From Geitlerinema sp. S16 (GTDB lineage Bacteria; Cyanobacteriota; Cyanobacteriia; Cyanobacteriales; Geitlerinemataceae), in contig JAABST010000017.1 in assembly GCA_011390275.1 (NCBI GenBank), positions 21,668 through 85,667 on the forward strand: a stretch of 64,000 bases of DNA. The letters run 5' to 3'. The notes beneath the pieces are model-generated. The model ran no database searches. It worked only from the letters and a program-made list of their open reading frames with translations, and was not told the origin of the DNA. Positions 38,444-47,235 of the stretch are shown piece after piece. Position 1 is the first letter of the stretch; each line of letters begins with the position of its first letter. Both the position numbers and the translations under genes were made by a program.

Positions 38444-38884
38444 ATGCAAAAAAACATTGGAACCCACTTGGTCGTTGATGCGTGGGAAGCGCCTAGCGAA
38501 TTGTTAAATGATCCCGAGTGCATTCGCCAAGCACTCATTAATGCAATTTCAGCAGGAGGTGCAACGTTGATTGACCTGTGTGTTCACCAGTTCAGCCCCC
38601 ACGGAGTGACCGCAACTGCAACCCTTGCAGAATCACATATCGCCATTCATACCTGGCCTGAATACGGGTATTTTGCCGCTGATATTTTCTTCTGTGGAGC
38701 CGGTGAACCACAAAAAGCACTGGAGTTCCTGAAATCAGCCCTGCAAGCGAACCGAGCAACCGTCACCGAAGTTGTCCGCCGTTTTGAGATGTCATCTGCG
38801 ATGATTGCCGAAACCGCTTCAACCCTCGAAACTCGTGACATTGATCGACAGGAACGCGTCATGACGACTTCGGGTCATCTGTAA
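38444..38884 (+). CDS. speD: S-adenosylmethionine decarboxylase proenzyme
   Basis: It makes decarboxylated S-adenosylmethionine, the aminopropyl donor for spermidine. This is the short prokaryotic form, 146 residues from the ATG chosen; a GTG 15 bases upstream would add five residues. The self-cleavage site is the ES bond in LAESHIAIHTWPEYGYFAAD, where the Ser becomes the pyruvoyl group; the following FFCGAGEPQKAL is also conserved. GTHLVVDAWEA marks the family N-terminus. A hairpin about 45 bases downstream likely ends the transcript. No spermidine synthase gene is adjacent. Confidence 0.93.
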   Translation: MQKNIGTHLVVDAWEAPSELLNDPECIRQALINAISAGGATLIDLCVHQFSPHGVTATATLAESHIAIHTWPEYGYFAADIFFCGAGEPQKALEFLKSALQANRATVTEVVRRFEMSSAMIAETASTLETRDIDRQERVMTTSGHL

Positions 38885-38927
38885 AACTAAATAGTGCGCA
38901 CGTACATCTACCGTACAAGCCTAGAGG

Positions 38928-38976
38928 CGACAGACTCCCTAAGTTTTTCTGAAATAAAGCGAGTCTGTCGGCTTTA
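38928..38976 (+). terminator. Hairpin terminator after speD
   Basis: CGACAGACTC (38928-38937) and GAGTCTGTCG (38961-38970) are perfect 10-base arms around a 23-base loop. GCTTTAATG follows. The T-run is short, so efficiency is uncertain. Confidence 0.6.
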
Positions 38977-39171
38977 ATGTGATTGAATCACCCGTGCATC
39001 ACTAGTGCACCAGTGCACCAGTGCAACGATTTTAATATCAGCGCAACGATCGTCGGCGCAACGATTTTCAGAACAGCGATCATCGGTACAACAAGCGATC
39101 CAGTTCAGTGCCGATCGCGGCGTTCGTAAGTTCAGACTGCCAGTTACTCGTTAATTGTTACTGCTCGATAT
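38977..39171. repeat. Degenerate short repeats before the MscS gene
   Basis: The region repeats GTGCACCA/GTGCAACGAT-like words (about 39005-39080). Examples are CAGTGCACCAGTGCACCAGTG and three copies of GCAACGAT. No gene is present. It belongs to the same class of short tandem repeats seen at several other gaps in the window. Confidence 0.55.
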
Positions 39172-40272
39172 GTGATCGTGTTTATGCTGACGGACGCCCT
39201 TAGCCTCGCAAAACTGTTGTGGCCCCTGGCTCTCGTGCTTCTCAGTGCGATCGGTGGTGTCATTTTTGAGCGTCGTGCGATTGTTTATCTGCGGGCGATC
39301 GCCATGCGGACGGGCTGGCCGGGGTATTCCCTGGTGCTGTCGTCCCTGCGTGGTATGACCTTGCTGTGGTTTATCCTACTCGGTTTTTTTTGCGCCAGCC
39401 TGAGCCTCGATCTCAATGCACAACTGCGATCGCTGTTCGATAAAAGCCTGATGGCGATCACGCTGATTTCCGCCACGATCGTTATCGCCCGCCTCGCTGT
39501 CGGCTTCATCGCACTATACGGCGACAAAAACGATAACGCCTCACCCGTGACCTCGCTGTTCGAGAACCTGACCAAGCTGGCGATTTTCAGCATTGGCATC
39601 CTGATCGTCATCCAATCCCTGGGGATTTCCATCTCGCCCTTGCTCACTGCTCTTGGGGTCGGTGGTGTTTCGATCGGTTTGGCCTTGCAAAATACTCTCG
39701 CCAACCTCTTTTCCGGCCTGAATATCATCATGTCGAAAAAAGTCCGTCCCGGCGATTACGTCGAGCTGGGAACCGGCGAAACGGGCTACGTAACCGACGT
39801 GGAATGGCGCTACACCGTCATCCAAGATATCTTCGACAACCAGATCGTGATTCCCAACTCGCGGATTGTGGCTTCGGCGTTTAAAAACTACGGGTTGCCG
39901 CATCGTAATCTAACGGTCGATCTACGCCTCGGAATTGCCTACGGCTGCGATCTGCGACAGGTCGAACTCGTCACGCTCGACGTAGCGCGGGAACTGCAAA
40001 ATTGCTGTTTACAAGCCTTCCCCGGCAAAGCTCCCTTTTTTCTCTACGAAAGCTTTAGTTATTTCAGCGTAGACTGTCGAGTCTTTGTCCACGCGAAAGA
40101 CTACCTGGCCGGTTTGCAATTGCGCAATGAGCTGATTAAGCGGCTGCATGAACGCTATAAAATAGAGGGCATCGAACTCGCCTTTCCGATCGCAGCGGCC
40201 TATCTACCCGATCGCGATCGCGATCGCGCCCGCAAACAGACCATCCCACAAATTTCAGACGGCCCACTATGA
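39172..40272 (+). CDS. MscS-family mechanosensitive ion channel
   Basis: A small-conductance channel relieving osmotic downshock or carrying a related function. The 366-residue protein has about four N-terminal membrane helices and the pore-lining TM3 in [20 protein letters not shown] (about residues 155-175). The MscS beta domain follows, with [41 protein letters not shown] and the alpha/beta C-terminal domain. The GTG start is used here; an ATG four codons in is equally possible. The last four bases overlap ureB (ATGA), which implies coupled translation although the functions appear unrelated. Confidence 0.9.
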   Translation: MIVFMLTDALSLAKLLWPLALVLLSAIGGVIFERRAIVYLRAIAMRTGWPGYSLVLSSLRGMTLLWFILLGFFCASLSLDLNAQLRSLFDKSLMAITLISATIVIARLAVGFIALYGDKNDNASPVTSLFENLTKLAIFSIGILIVIQSLGISISPLLTALGVGGVSIGLALQNTLANLFSGLNIIMSKKVRPGDYVELGTGETGYVTDVEWRYTVIQDIFDNQIVIPNSRIVASAFKNYGLPHRNLTVDLRLGIAYGCDLRQVELVTLDVARELQNCCLQAFPGKAPFFLYESFSYFSVDCRVFVHAKDYLAGLQLRNELIKRLHERYKIEGIELAFPIAAAYLPDRDRDRARKQTIPQISDGPL

Positions 40273-40580
40273 TCCCCGGTGAACTTTTCACGCCCGACGG
40301 CACGATCGAACTCAATGCGGGTCGTCCCACGATAACCCTCACGGTCGCCAATACGGGCGATCGCCCGGTACAAATCGGCTCGCACTTTCATTTCTACGAA
40401 GTCAACGCCGCGCTGGAGTTCGATCGCGACCAAACGAAGGGAATGCGCCTCGATATTCCCGCCGGAACCGCTGTCCGCTTTGAGCCGGGAGACGATCGCG
40501 AGGTGACCCTCGTTCCCTACGTCGGTCGCCGCGAGGTGTACGGTTTTAATGCCCAAATCGAAGGCGCGATCGATGCGTAG
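40269..40580 (+). CDS. ureB: Urease subunit beta
   Basis: The small beta subunit of nickel urease, which hydrolyses urea to ammonia and carbon dioxide. The 103-residue length is typical. Conserved motifs are [60 protein letters not shown] and [16 protein letters not shown]. No other urease gene lies in the window. Scattered ure genes are known in cyanobacteria, so the orphan position is not in itself odd. It overlaps the MscS gene by four bases. Confidence 0.95.
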   Translation: MIPGELFTPDGTIELNAGRPTITLTVANTGDRPVQIGSHFHFYEVNAALEFDRDQTKGMRLDIPAGTAVRFEPGDDREVTLVPYVGRREVYGFNAQIEGAIDA

Positions 40581-40760
40581 CGGTTTTTAATCCCCTGCTA
40601 ATTTGGGAACTCTAGTCGTCGAATCGGCCAATTGGGAAATTTCATTTCCCAGTGCGTTCTCTTTTCTCGCTCTCACGCTACACTCCAAAGTCACCCATCT
40701 CTCAGGAAATCGTTATAGTGACAGGAGTTTTATCATCCTTTCGATATAACGATATTTTTC

Positions 40761-41855
40761 ATGCAAACACTCCCAAGCCCGACGGCTGAGGCGATCAATC
40801 AATTTGATATTGATCAGCCGCGTAACGAACATCGTTTTGATCTTCCCGCTTCACTGCGTCAATGGGTGATTGATACATTACTCAAGCGTAAAGAAGAGAA
40901 AAATATTTATGTTTTTCTGGTTGCTGTCAATATTTTGCTCACGAGTATTCCGATGGCGATCGGGCTATTTTTGCTCGAAGGTAAGATTCATCCGGCCTTG
41001 ATGGTTGGTTTGGGGCTTGGTTACTTTGCCTTTCATTTTGTGACCTATGCGCGATCGTTTATCCTCGCACTGCACTATTCAACCCACACGTCAATTTTTA
41101 ACAAAAAATTCCGTGTTTTAAAGCATATTTACGGCAGCTTTTTATCCTGCTTCTTTGGCATTCCGCCGAACATCTACTACGCACACCATATCGCAATGCA
41201 CCATTGCGAAGATAACGTTGCGCCAAAGGATCTCAGCTCAACAATGATCTATCGACGTGATTCCAAGTGGCATCATTTTCTTTATATGCTGCGCTTTGCG
41301 GTTGCGATTTGGGTCGAGTTGCCCTATCTGTTGTTTCGCCAGCAACGCTATCAGGTTTTGATGCAATGTTTAGCGGGTGAGCTGTTCTTTTTTGGAACAT
41401 CGGCCTATCTCTTTTCGCAACGTCCGATCGCAACCTTTTTTGTCTTTCTCTTTCCCGTTGTCTTCATCTCCTTTGCCATGATGCAGGGCAACTGGAAACA
41501 ACATATTTTTGTCGATCCGGACGAGCCGGATAATAACTATAAATCGACGTTCACCTGCATTAACACCGTCTCAAATTCCCGCAATTTCAACGATGGTTAC
41601 CACGTTGAACACCACGAAAACCCCGGTGTTCAATGGCATCGCCTACCGGAGTATTTTCAGGAAAATCTTGAAAATCACGCCGCGAATGACTCGTTTATTT
41701 TCTCTGGGATTGGCGCGATGCAGGTGGGAACACTGGTCTTAAATGGAGAATTTGAGAAGCTCGCCGAGTTTTATGTCAATATCGGCCAAAAACAGCGGAC
41801 TAAGGATGAATTAATCGCGGAATTTAAACGCCGATTAATTGCGGTCAATCTCTAG
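40761..41855 (+). CDS. Fatty acid desaturase-type diiron membrane protein
   Basis: A membrane-bound non-heme diiron desaturase or hydroxylase. The three histidine boxes are HYSTH (105-109), HHIAMHH (142-148) and HVEHH (281-285). Hydrophobic segments fill about residues 48-105 and 200-245. The 364-residue sequence does not match the acyl-lipid DesA, DesB, DesC or DesD subtypes closely enough for me to name one, so the substrate is open. A 7-base hairpin (40633-40651) and AT-rich sequence precede the ATG. It is transcribed alone. Confidence 0.82.
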   Translation: MQTLPSPTAEAINQFDIDQPRNEHRFDLPASLRQWVIDTLLKRKEEKNIYVFLVAVNILLTSIPMAIGLFLLEGKIHPALMVGLGLGYFAFHFVTYARSFILALHYSTHTSIFNKKFRVLKHIYGSFLSCFFGIPPNIYYAHHIAMHHCEDNVAPKDLSSTMIYRRDSKWHHFLYMLRFAVAIWVELPYLLFRQQRYQVLMQCLAGELFFFGTSAYLFSQRPIATFFVFLFPVVFISFAMMQGNWKQHIFVDPDEPDNNYKSTFTCINTVSNSRNFNDGYHVEHHENPGVQWHRLPEYFQENLENHAANDSFIFSGIGAMQVGTLVLNGEFEKLAEFYVNIGQKQRTKDELIAEFKRRLIAVNL

Positions 41856-41980
41856 CGTTTACTCATCTAACGTTGTCATTTAGATTGATTAAATTGACTC
41901 TAGATTGCCGCGATCGGCTCGATCAAGCGATCGAGCCGGTAACGTATAAGGTGCTACACGATTACCCCTAACCCTGCACG

Positions 41981-42460
41981 ATGACGCAAACGATCGCCCT
42001 CAACACCGAATCCATCTACCGCCTCGACCTCAGCCCGATCACCGCTTGGGCGAGCGAGATCGAGGCGGGTCGCTTTTCTACCGAGGATTTCGAGCAGGCG
42101 ATCGCGTTTGCGATCGAGTTCGATCGTGAGCCGAGCGATCCGCGCGAGCTATCGGAAATCCCCGAGGTGCGCCTGTGGTTTGTGCGGCTCGAAGCGGCCT
42201 ACCCTTGGATTCCGCTGTTTCTCGATTGGAAATCGGAGCTAGCGCGGTATGTGGCGATGCTTGTCCCCCACGAGTTTCACCCGACGGAGGGGATTCAGTT
42301 TAATCCTGAAGCGCTGGAGATTTTCTTGATGCGTAAGGTCTTTGAGCTGTCGATTTGGCTGCAACGGGCGGAGTTGCCGCACCAGGCACGAACCATGGCG
42401 TTTGCGAAGATGTTGGGGTATGACCTGGATGCGGGCTTTTTTGAGCTGTTGGATGCTTGA
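41981..42460 (+). CDS. crr6: CRR6 family NdhI maturation factor
   Basis: CRR6 helps mature the NdhI subunit during assembly of the photosynthetic NDH-1 complex in cyanobacteria and chloroplasts. The 159-residue protein has the conserved core SDPRELSEIPEVRLWFVRLE, AYPWIPLFLDWKSELARYVA and MLVPHEFHPTEGIQFNPEAL. No cofactor motif is present, in keeping with an assembly factor. It is a single gene converging on the Uma2 gene. Its presence supports an oxygenic phototroph with NDH-1. Confidence 0.87.
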   Translation: MTQTIALNTESIYRLDLSPITAWASEIEAGRFSTEDFEQAIAFAIEFDREPSDPRELSEIPEVRLWFVRLEAAYPWIPLFLDWKSELARYVAMLVPHEFHPTEGIQFNPEALEIFLMRKVFELSIWLQRAELPHQARTMAFAKMLGYDLDAGFFELLDA

Positions 42461-42612
42461 TTGTACGGACGATTAATTGTGTTGTGATAGTCTCGCAATG
42501 CCCGATCGCTCTTGGTTCAACCTGTGAAAGATATCTAACCAGAGGGCAATCTCTAAATTGCGTCAGTGGGTATATTGTTCAGCGAGATTTTCAAGATGGA
42601 TCGCAGCTCATC

Positions 42613-43206
42613 TCAATTGCTAGACTCATTCTCGTGAATGGGTGCAGGTTTGATCGATTCTAGGGTCACGTCTTCGTAGAGCGTGGCAAATGTACCGGTG
42701 TAGTTCAGGCTTGTGAGCTGGAAGGTTTCGTGATCGTTATAGTTCTGGTAGATCCACAGACCATCGGTATAGCGACAAAAGACTTCGACATGGCGGGTTT
42801 TGCTGTCGATCAAGACATATTCTTCGAGACTGTTTAGGGTTTGGTAGTCGGCGAATTTTTGGCCACGATCAAAGGATTCGGTTGAGTGTGAGAGGACTTC
42901 GATGATCAATTTGGGAAAGCGTTTGTAGGTACTGGTTTCGGCGTCGCAAGGGTCACAGGTGATGAGGAGGTCGGAGTAGAAAAAGCGGTTGTGGGCATCG
43001 ATGCGGGCTTTCATATCGGAGATGTAGACGCGACAGGAGGAGCCGCGCAGGTGCGATCGCAGTTCGGTGAAGAGATTTCCGGCGATCGTGACGTGAGCGT
43101 CGGTGGCTCCGGCCATCGCGACGATTTTGCCGTCGAAGTATTCGTGTTTGGTGAGGCTTTCAGTTTCGTGGACGAGGTATTCGTCGGGAGAATAATGAGT
43201 AAGCAT
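42613..43206 (-). CDS. Uma2 family putative restriction endonuclease
   Basis: A PD-(D/E)XK-fold protein of a family greatly expanded in cyanobacteria. The 197 residues include YLVHETESLTKHEYFDGKIV (opening acidic motif), YSDLLITCDPCDA, FPKLIIEVLSHSTESFDRG (the IEV/E-x-L core, with S-x-STE) and the closing LEEYVLIDSKTRHVEVFCR (Asp and Lys active-site region). Biological function is unresolved for the family. Its C-terminal coding sequence has a diverged second copy at 45962-46019, on the far side of the AT-rich cassette. Confidence 0.9.
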   Translation of the reverse strand: MLTHYSPDEYLVHETESLTKHEYFDGKIVAMAGATDAHVTIAGNLFTELRSHLRGSSCRVYISDMKARIDAHNRFFYSDLLITCDPCDAETSTYKRFPKLIIEVLSHSTESFDRGQKFADYQTLNSLEEYVLIDSKTRHVEVFCRYTDGLWIYQNYNDHETFQLTSLNYTGTFATLYEDVTLESIKPAPIHENESSN

Positions 43207-43550
43207 GAAAATCAGTAGTGATGCAAATACAATATCGATTGATTTCTGAGGTTTCCATCTGTCAGGTATTTCAACTTGGATAGACCATTAACTTCGCACC
43301 TCTACCGAAAATCCATCTAGTGCAGCGTCAAGCCAAAGATTTAGGGTTGAGCATCTCTGAAATGCTGGTTCATAAAAGCCTTGCTCGGATCGTCTAACCC
43401 CAAATCTAGCCGCTGACAAAGCACTAGAGCCAGCAGCGTAATAAACTCGGGAAGGATAAGTACACAGCGAGAAATTTCTTTTAAAGATAGTGGCGAAAAA
43501 GTCTATAGAGGTTTTAAAATGATTTGAGTACACTTAAGCTAAAAGAGCAC
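43207..43550. other. Left boundary of the AT-rich cassette
   Basis: This gap lies between Uma2 (minus) and TcmP (plus). On the minus strand, 43341-43502 is an open run of 53 codons without a start codon, reading through LKEISRCVLILPEFITLLA and ending QHFRDAQP. It could be the tail of a lost gene. I recognise no family. The promoter of the cassette should lie at 43450-43540. Confidence 0.35.
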
Positions 43551-44897
43551 ATGAGCAATAAACCTTCCTGGAGCAAGAATGATCAAGGTAAACCTAGAAT
43601 TGACGCCCATACAAAAGCCAAACATAAAGTCATAGAGACATATATTGAGAATTTCATATGCACTCTTTATGGAAAAGGTAGGAAAGGAATCACAGACTTC
43701 ACTATTGTCGATGGATTCTGTGGTGGTGGAGACTATCTTGATTCAGAGTCTGGCTCTTGGAGAGGATCTCCTACTCGAATAATAGAGGCAGTCAGAAGCG
43801 GATATGAGCGAGCGAGTCGAAATTATAATCTGGATATTGAATATATATTTATTGACGAACAAAAAAATCATATTGATTACTTAAAAAGTATTTCTTTACC
43901 ATCTCATGGCCTTGAGAAACTCGCATGTACAGGTTCTGAAGTTACTCAAATAGGAGATTTTGGAAGCCTTACTGAGTCATTAACTTTTTACGAACAGGAG
44001 TTTGAGAAAATTGCTCAAGATATAATTCTTCCATCCTGGAATGACAAGCGATTTTACTTTTTCCTTTTAGATCCCTGTGGCTGGACGGATGTCACTATGA
44101 ATACAATTCGTCAAATCAACAGTCATAAAAAATCTGAAATTTTATTTACGTATATGATCGACAGTATTCGTAGATTCGGATTAACGAAACAGAGAGATAT
44201 ACTTGATCGTACCTTTGAAGCTCAAGGATATTTTAGTGAAAAATTCAAAGATTATGAAGTTGAACACGAACAGCAATATTTTCGGAATGAAATCATTCGA
44301 CTTTTTCGAGATAAAGGTAAAGCAAAATTTGTGTTTACTTTTGCTTTGATTTCTGACTCTATCAGTAAGCTTGCTCAAAAGCCCATAAAGCGAGACTCAA
44401 ATCGAGTCTTATATTATCTTATTCATTTGTCTAATCATGAAAGAGCTGTAGAGGTAATGAAAGAAAGCTTTTCAAGAGAGAAAAACTTGATTTATCAGTA
44501 TTATTTTGAGGTTTATGGTTACGCATTTAGAAGTTCCGAATTTTATCAAAGAGACCAGCTTGATCTAAGACTTGATAATATCAATGTCGATGATAATGAT
44601 TTTTGTGTTGGTATTCTTGCTAAGCAGATTGTGAATTCTAAATTAATTGACGATAAGGGCATACTTTATGGAGATCTGAGAAGACTTACTGTTGAAAAAA
44701 ATCCGTCCTTAAAAAATCATTATGAATTACTTATTTGTCAACTTCGAGATGAAGGAGAGATAGAAATTCTCAGGAAAAATAAATTTGGCAAATATCAGAT
44801 AACTACTGCACGTCAAAAATACAAGAAAGATGACATAGTCCAGAGAAGAAGAAAATATCAAACAAATCTATTTTTCAAAAGTAAATTCGGTATCTAG
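43551..44897 (+). CDS. tcmP: Three-Cys-motif partner protein TcmP, methyltransferase-like
   Basis: TcmP proteins are encoded beside a protein with a three-cysteine motif, and their function is unknown. Numbering from this ATG (MSNKPSWSKN), the N-terminal half reads like a class I methyltransferase. A motif I-like FTIVDGFCGGGDY lies near residue 50, an acidic strand end YIFIDEQ near 100, and a motif IV-like FFLLDPCGW near 172. Further family signatures are NRVLYYLIHLSNHERAVEVM (about 305) and a probable winged-helix C-terminus. A TTG start 27 bases upstream is possible; ATG has the better ribosome site. The gene is much AT-richer than the window average and ends 14 bases before its radical-SAM-like partner, so they form an operon. 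Confidence 0.82.
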   Translation: MSNKPSWSKNDQGKPRIDAHTKAKHKVIETYIENFICTLYGKGRKGITDFTIVDGFCGGGDYLDSESGSWRGSPTRIIEAVRSGYERASRNYNLDIEYIFIDEQKNHIDYLKSISLPSHGLEKLACTGSEVTQIGDFGSLTESLTFYEQEFEKIAQDIILPSWNDKRFYFFLLDPCGWTDVTMNTIRQINSHKKSEILFTYMIDSIRRFGLTKQRDILDRTFEAQGYFSEKFKDYEVEHEQQYFRNEIIRLFRDKGKAKFVFTFALISDSISKLAQKPIKRDSNRVLYYLIHLSNHERAVEVMKESFSREKNLIYQYYFEVYGYAFRSSEFYQRDQLDLRLDNINVDDNDFCVGILAKQIVNSKLIDDKGILYGDLRRLTVEKNPSLKNHYELLICQLRDEGEIEILRKNKFGKYQITTARQKYKKDDIVQRRRKYQTNLFFKSKFGI

Positions 44898-44911
44898 TAT
44901 CTAGCTAAATC

Positions 44912-45856
44912 ATGCCCAAGATAATATCTCATGAATTCATAAAAAATCCATTACAACAGAGCAGATTAAATAAGAAAAGTTTGTGTGACTACGTAATAAA
45001 TATTGCTTCCGGATGTCTACATGGATGTACATTCTGTTATGTCCCTTCAACACCGTCAATTCGTACGAATCAAGAAAGGTTAAAACAGAATGGTGTAGTT
45101 GATCCACAAATGGACTGGGGTCAGTATCTTTTTGTTCGTGATGAAGTGGCAGAGAAGTTAGACGTTGTCTTATCACGAAAAAGAGTCTGGAATGTTACAG
45201 AGTCAGGCCGAGGTGTTGTTCTTCTCTGTTCTGGAACTGATCCCTATCAAAATTTAGCAGTTGCTCGTGTGACTCGTGCGGTTGTAAAGGTCTTACTGAA
45301 GCATAATAAACGAGTAAGAATTCTTACTCGAAGCCCTTTGTGGACTAATGATTTAGACATTCTAGTCCACCCCAACATCACTGTAGGGATGAGCCTGCCG
45401 TTTATTAACGACGAATTAGGTCGATCTATCGAGCCAGCAGCACCACTAACAACTGACCGCTACAAAGCTTTGAAAGTTGGCAAAGAAGCTGGATGTAGAA
45501 TCTACGTTGCACTGGCACCGACGCCATCTGTCTTAGTTAAGTCGGATTTTGAAAATCACTTTGAAATATTGTCCCAATTAGAGCCAGAAGTTATGTTCTG
45601 GGAGCCTATAAATGCAAGAGGTACTAACGGGAAAAGAATGTTGAAAGCAGGTTTAGAATTTTGTCGCGACGTGATGTCTAAAAAAGCTTGGGCAACAAAT
45701 TTCTTGCAGCAATGGGAAATGGTAGAAGATGCGGCAAGCAAGTCTAACTGTTCAGAACTTTTACATATATGGCCTGATCCTCAACTCAAGGGTTTTATCG
45801 AGCCTCTGATGGTTGAGAAGTGGCTTTATAAACCAACTATTGAGCAGTGGAAGTAG
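44912..45856 (+). CDS. Three-Cys-motif radical-SAM-like protein (TcmP partner)
   Basis: A 314-residue protein with a CxxxCxxC motif in SGCLHGCTFCYVPS (Cys35, Cys39, Cys42), the arrangement that binds a 4Fe-4S cluster with S-adenosylmethionine. Later segments such as LLCSGTDPYQ, VRILTRSPLW, ITVGMSLPFIND and EVMFWEPINARG follow the pattern of SPL-type radical SAM proteins (spore photoproduct lyase relatives). The C-terminal half has no known extra domain that I can name. It is AT-rich and transcribed with tcmP. A DNA- or RNA-modifying or repair role is inferred from both family relations; the substrate is unknown. Confidence 0.8.
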   Translation: MPKIISHEFIKNPLQQSRLNKKSLCDYVINIASGCLHGCTFCYVPSTPSIRTNQERLKQNGVVDPQMDWGQYLFVRDEVAEKLDVVLSRKRVWNVTESGRGVVLLCSGTDPYQNLAVARVTRAVVKVLLKHNKRVRILTRSPLWTNDLDILVHPNITVGMSLPFINDELGRSIEPAAPLTTDRYKALKVGKEAGCRIYVALAPTPSVLVKSDFENHFEILSQLEPEVMFWEPINARGTNGKRMLKAGLEFCRDVMSKKAWATNFLQQWEMVEDAASKSNCSELLHIWPDPQLKGFIEPLMVEKWLYKPTIEQWK

Positions 45857-46360
45857 CTTGGCAGTATTTTTGGCCGCTAATGCCATATCTGATACATTAC
45901 ATGTTTACTTCGCTACTGCATTGATCGCGGCTTCCTCCAGCGCATCAGCGGCTACCGCTTCTGCTAGACTCAGCCTCGCGAATGGGTGAATGCTCGATTG
46001 GTTATAGGGTCACGCCTTCTCGACGCGCCTCAGCCTGAAGGCATAGCGATCAACTTGTATTCAAAATATTAATTTAGATTAACTAATTCGTTACATAGTC
46101 TGTTACTATCTATTCATCTTGATTGACCATGTAGCTATATAGCTAGTGTGGAGTCAAATTAAGCAATGGCATCCAGTCAACACACGCTCAACGTTTTATC
46201 CAGTCGGGGTTGCGTTCTGGGGCAGCGAGAGAGTTCCAACTCTCCTGTTCAACATCAAACACCCTCATGCGACGCAAACGGACTAGCCTCAGAGAGACTT
46301 TGACCGAGATAGCTTGGATGCCACACTCCTCTGTTTTGTGTCCTGTTTTGGAAACGTACT
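45857..46360. other. Right boundary of the cassette, with Uma2 remnant
   Basis: No intact gene. It contains a 58-base Uma2-tail remnant (45962-46019) and then an AT-rich stretch (46050-46170) with a TAGCTATATAGCTA palindrome near 46132-46145. The promoter for the DUF2892 and Rieske genes probably lies between 46080 and 46340. Confidence 0.45.
45962..46019 (-). pseudogene. Remnant of a Uma2 gene 3' end
   Basis: Hand alignment without gaps to the 3' end of the intact Uma2 gene (42618-42675) gives 47 matches in 58 bases, in the same orientation. Read in the matching frame it keeps GVTL, PI and AESS residues but has an in-frame TAA. It is not a gene now. It implies that two Uma2 copies once lay here, or that a duplication accompanied insertion of the cassette. 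Confidence 0.6.
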
Positions 46361-46567
46361 ATGCAAAATGTCGGCATGTTGGATCGATCGCTGCGCCTCG
46401 TTCTGGCGATCAGTTTTACCTATCTCGGTCTCGCACCGTTAAGCGGTAGCGACCTCGGTCATCTATTCCTTGTTGTCGCAATCCTGATGGGGGTGAGCGG
46501 TTTACTCGGAACCTGTTTTCTCTATCGCTTGTTCGGGATTGATACCCGCGATCGTGGTGTGTCCTAG
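46361..46567 (+). CDS. DUF2892 family small membrane protein
   Basis: The 68-residue protein has the family start NVGMLDRSLRLVLAISFTYL, two membrane helices (about residues 12-28 and 33-53) and the closing GLLGTCFLYRLFGIDT. DUF2892 domains occur alone or fused to rhodanese (YgaP) and are often found near sulfur or redox genes. The function is unknown. It lies 38 bases before the Rieske gene, in the same direction, so the two are probably co-transcribed. Confidence 0.8.
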   Translation: MQNVGMLDRSLRLVLAISFTYLGLAPLSGSDLGHLFLVVAILMGVSGLLGTCFLYRLFGIDTRDRGVS

Positions 46568-46605
46568 AACTTTCTGTCTCCGCTTTTCCTCACGCCGTAA
46601 CACTC

Positions 46606-47148
46606 ATGACTAATTTCTCCTCCACTTCCAATCCTGCTACTCCGTCAATGTCCCGGCGGCAACTCCTGAATTTCCTTACCGGTGGAGCTGTCGCCGTGAC
46701 CGCAGCTTCAGCGCTCTACCCCGTGGGTCGATTCTTTTTGCCTCCCGTTGAAGGCGACGGCAGCGGCTCCGTCATCGCGAAAGATAAACTCGGAAACCCG
46801 ATTCCTGCGGCTCAGATTTTGGCGGAGCCGATCGGGACACGAGCTTTGATCGCGGGTATTGCGGGCGAGCCGACGTATTTGACGATCAATGCTGATGGTG
46901 CGTTGTCAGAACGGGGGTTGGTCGATAGCTGCACACATTTGGGATGTACTTTCCCCTGGAATCCGACAGCGGGACAGTTTCAGTGTCCCTGTCATGGGTC
47001 GCGCTATGCTCCCGATGGTTCGGTGGAACGCGGTCCAGCGGATCGTCCGTTGAAGCTAGTTCGTGTGGCGGTCGTGAACGAGGCGATCGTGGTCTCGCCC
47101 TGGACGGAGCGTGATCCACGTACGGGCGAAACGCCTTGGTGGGTCTAG
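46606..47148 (+). CDS. petC: Cytochrome b6f-type Rieske iron-sulfur protein
   Basis: Carries electrons from plastoquinol to cytochrome f. The 180-residue sequence has a twin-arginine-type membrane anchor (SRRQLLNFLTGGAVAVTAAS, residues 16-35) and both cluster-binding boxes: CTHLGC (Cys109, His111, Cys114) and CPCH (Cys127, Cys129, His130). The GSRYAPDGSVERGPADRPL stretch follows. It ends in the typical TGETPWWV. It is not beside petA, the usual partner of the major PetC, so it may be an alternative isoform (PetC2/PetC3). A terminator lies 88 bases downstream. Confidence 0.9.
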   Translation: MTNFSSTSNPATPSMSRRQLLNFLTGGAVAVTAASALYPVGRFFLPPVEGDGSGSVIAKDKLGNPIPAAQILAEPIGTRALIAGIAGEPTYLTINADGALSERGLVDSCTHLGCTFPWNPTAGQFQCPCHGSRYAPDGSVERGPADRPLKLVRVAVVNEAIVVSPWTERDPRTGETPWWV

Positions 47149-47235
47149 CCTCTAGCTCGCAACCTACCGAGTCGTTGTTGCGAAACTGTTGGGATCAAGT
47201 TGTTATCTGACTCTCAGTAAATTTTCCTCATCTGA

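Noticed and set aside
39005..39080. Possible CRISPR-like repeats
   Set aside because: Units are short, degenerate and lack uniform spacers; they are simple direct repeats. No cas genes are present.
46210..46449. 79-codon frame overlapping the DUF2892 gene
   Set aside because: It overlaps a gene with clear family similarity in another frame.
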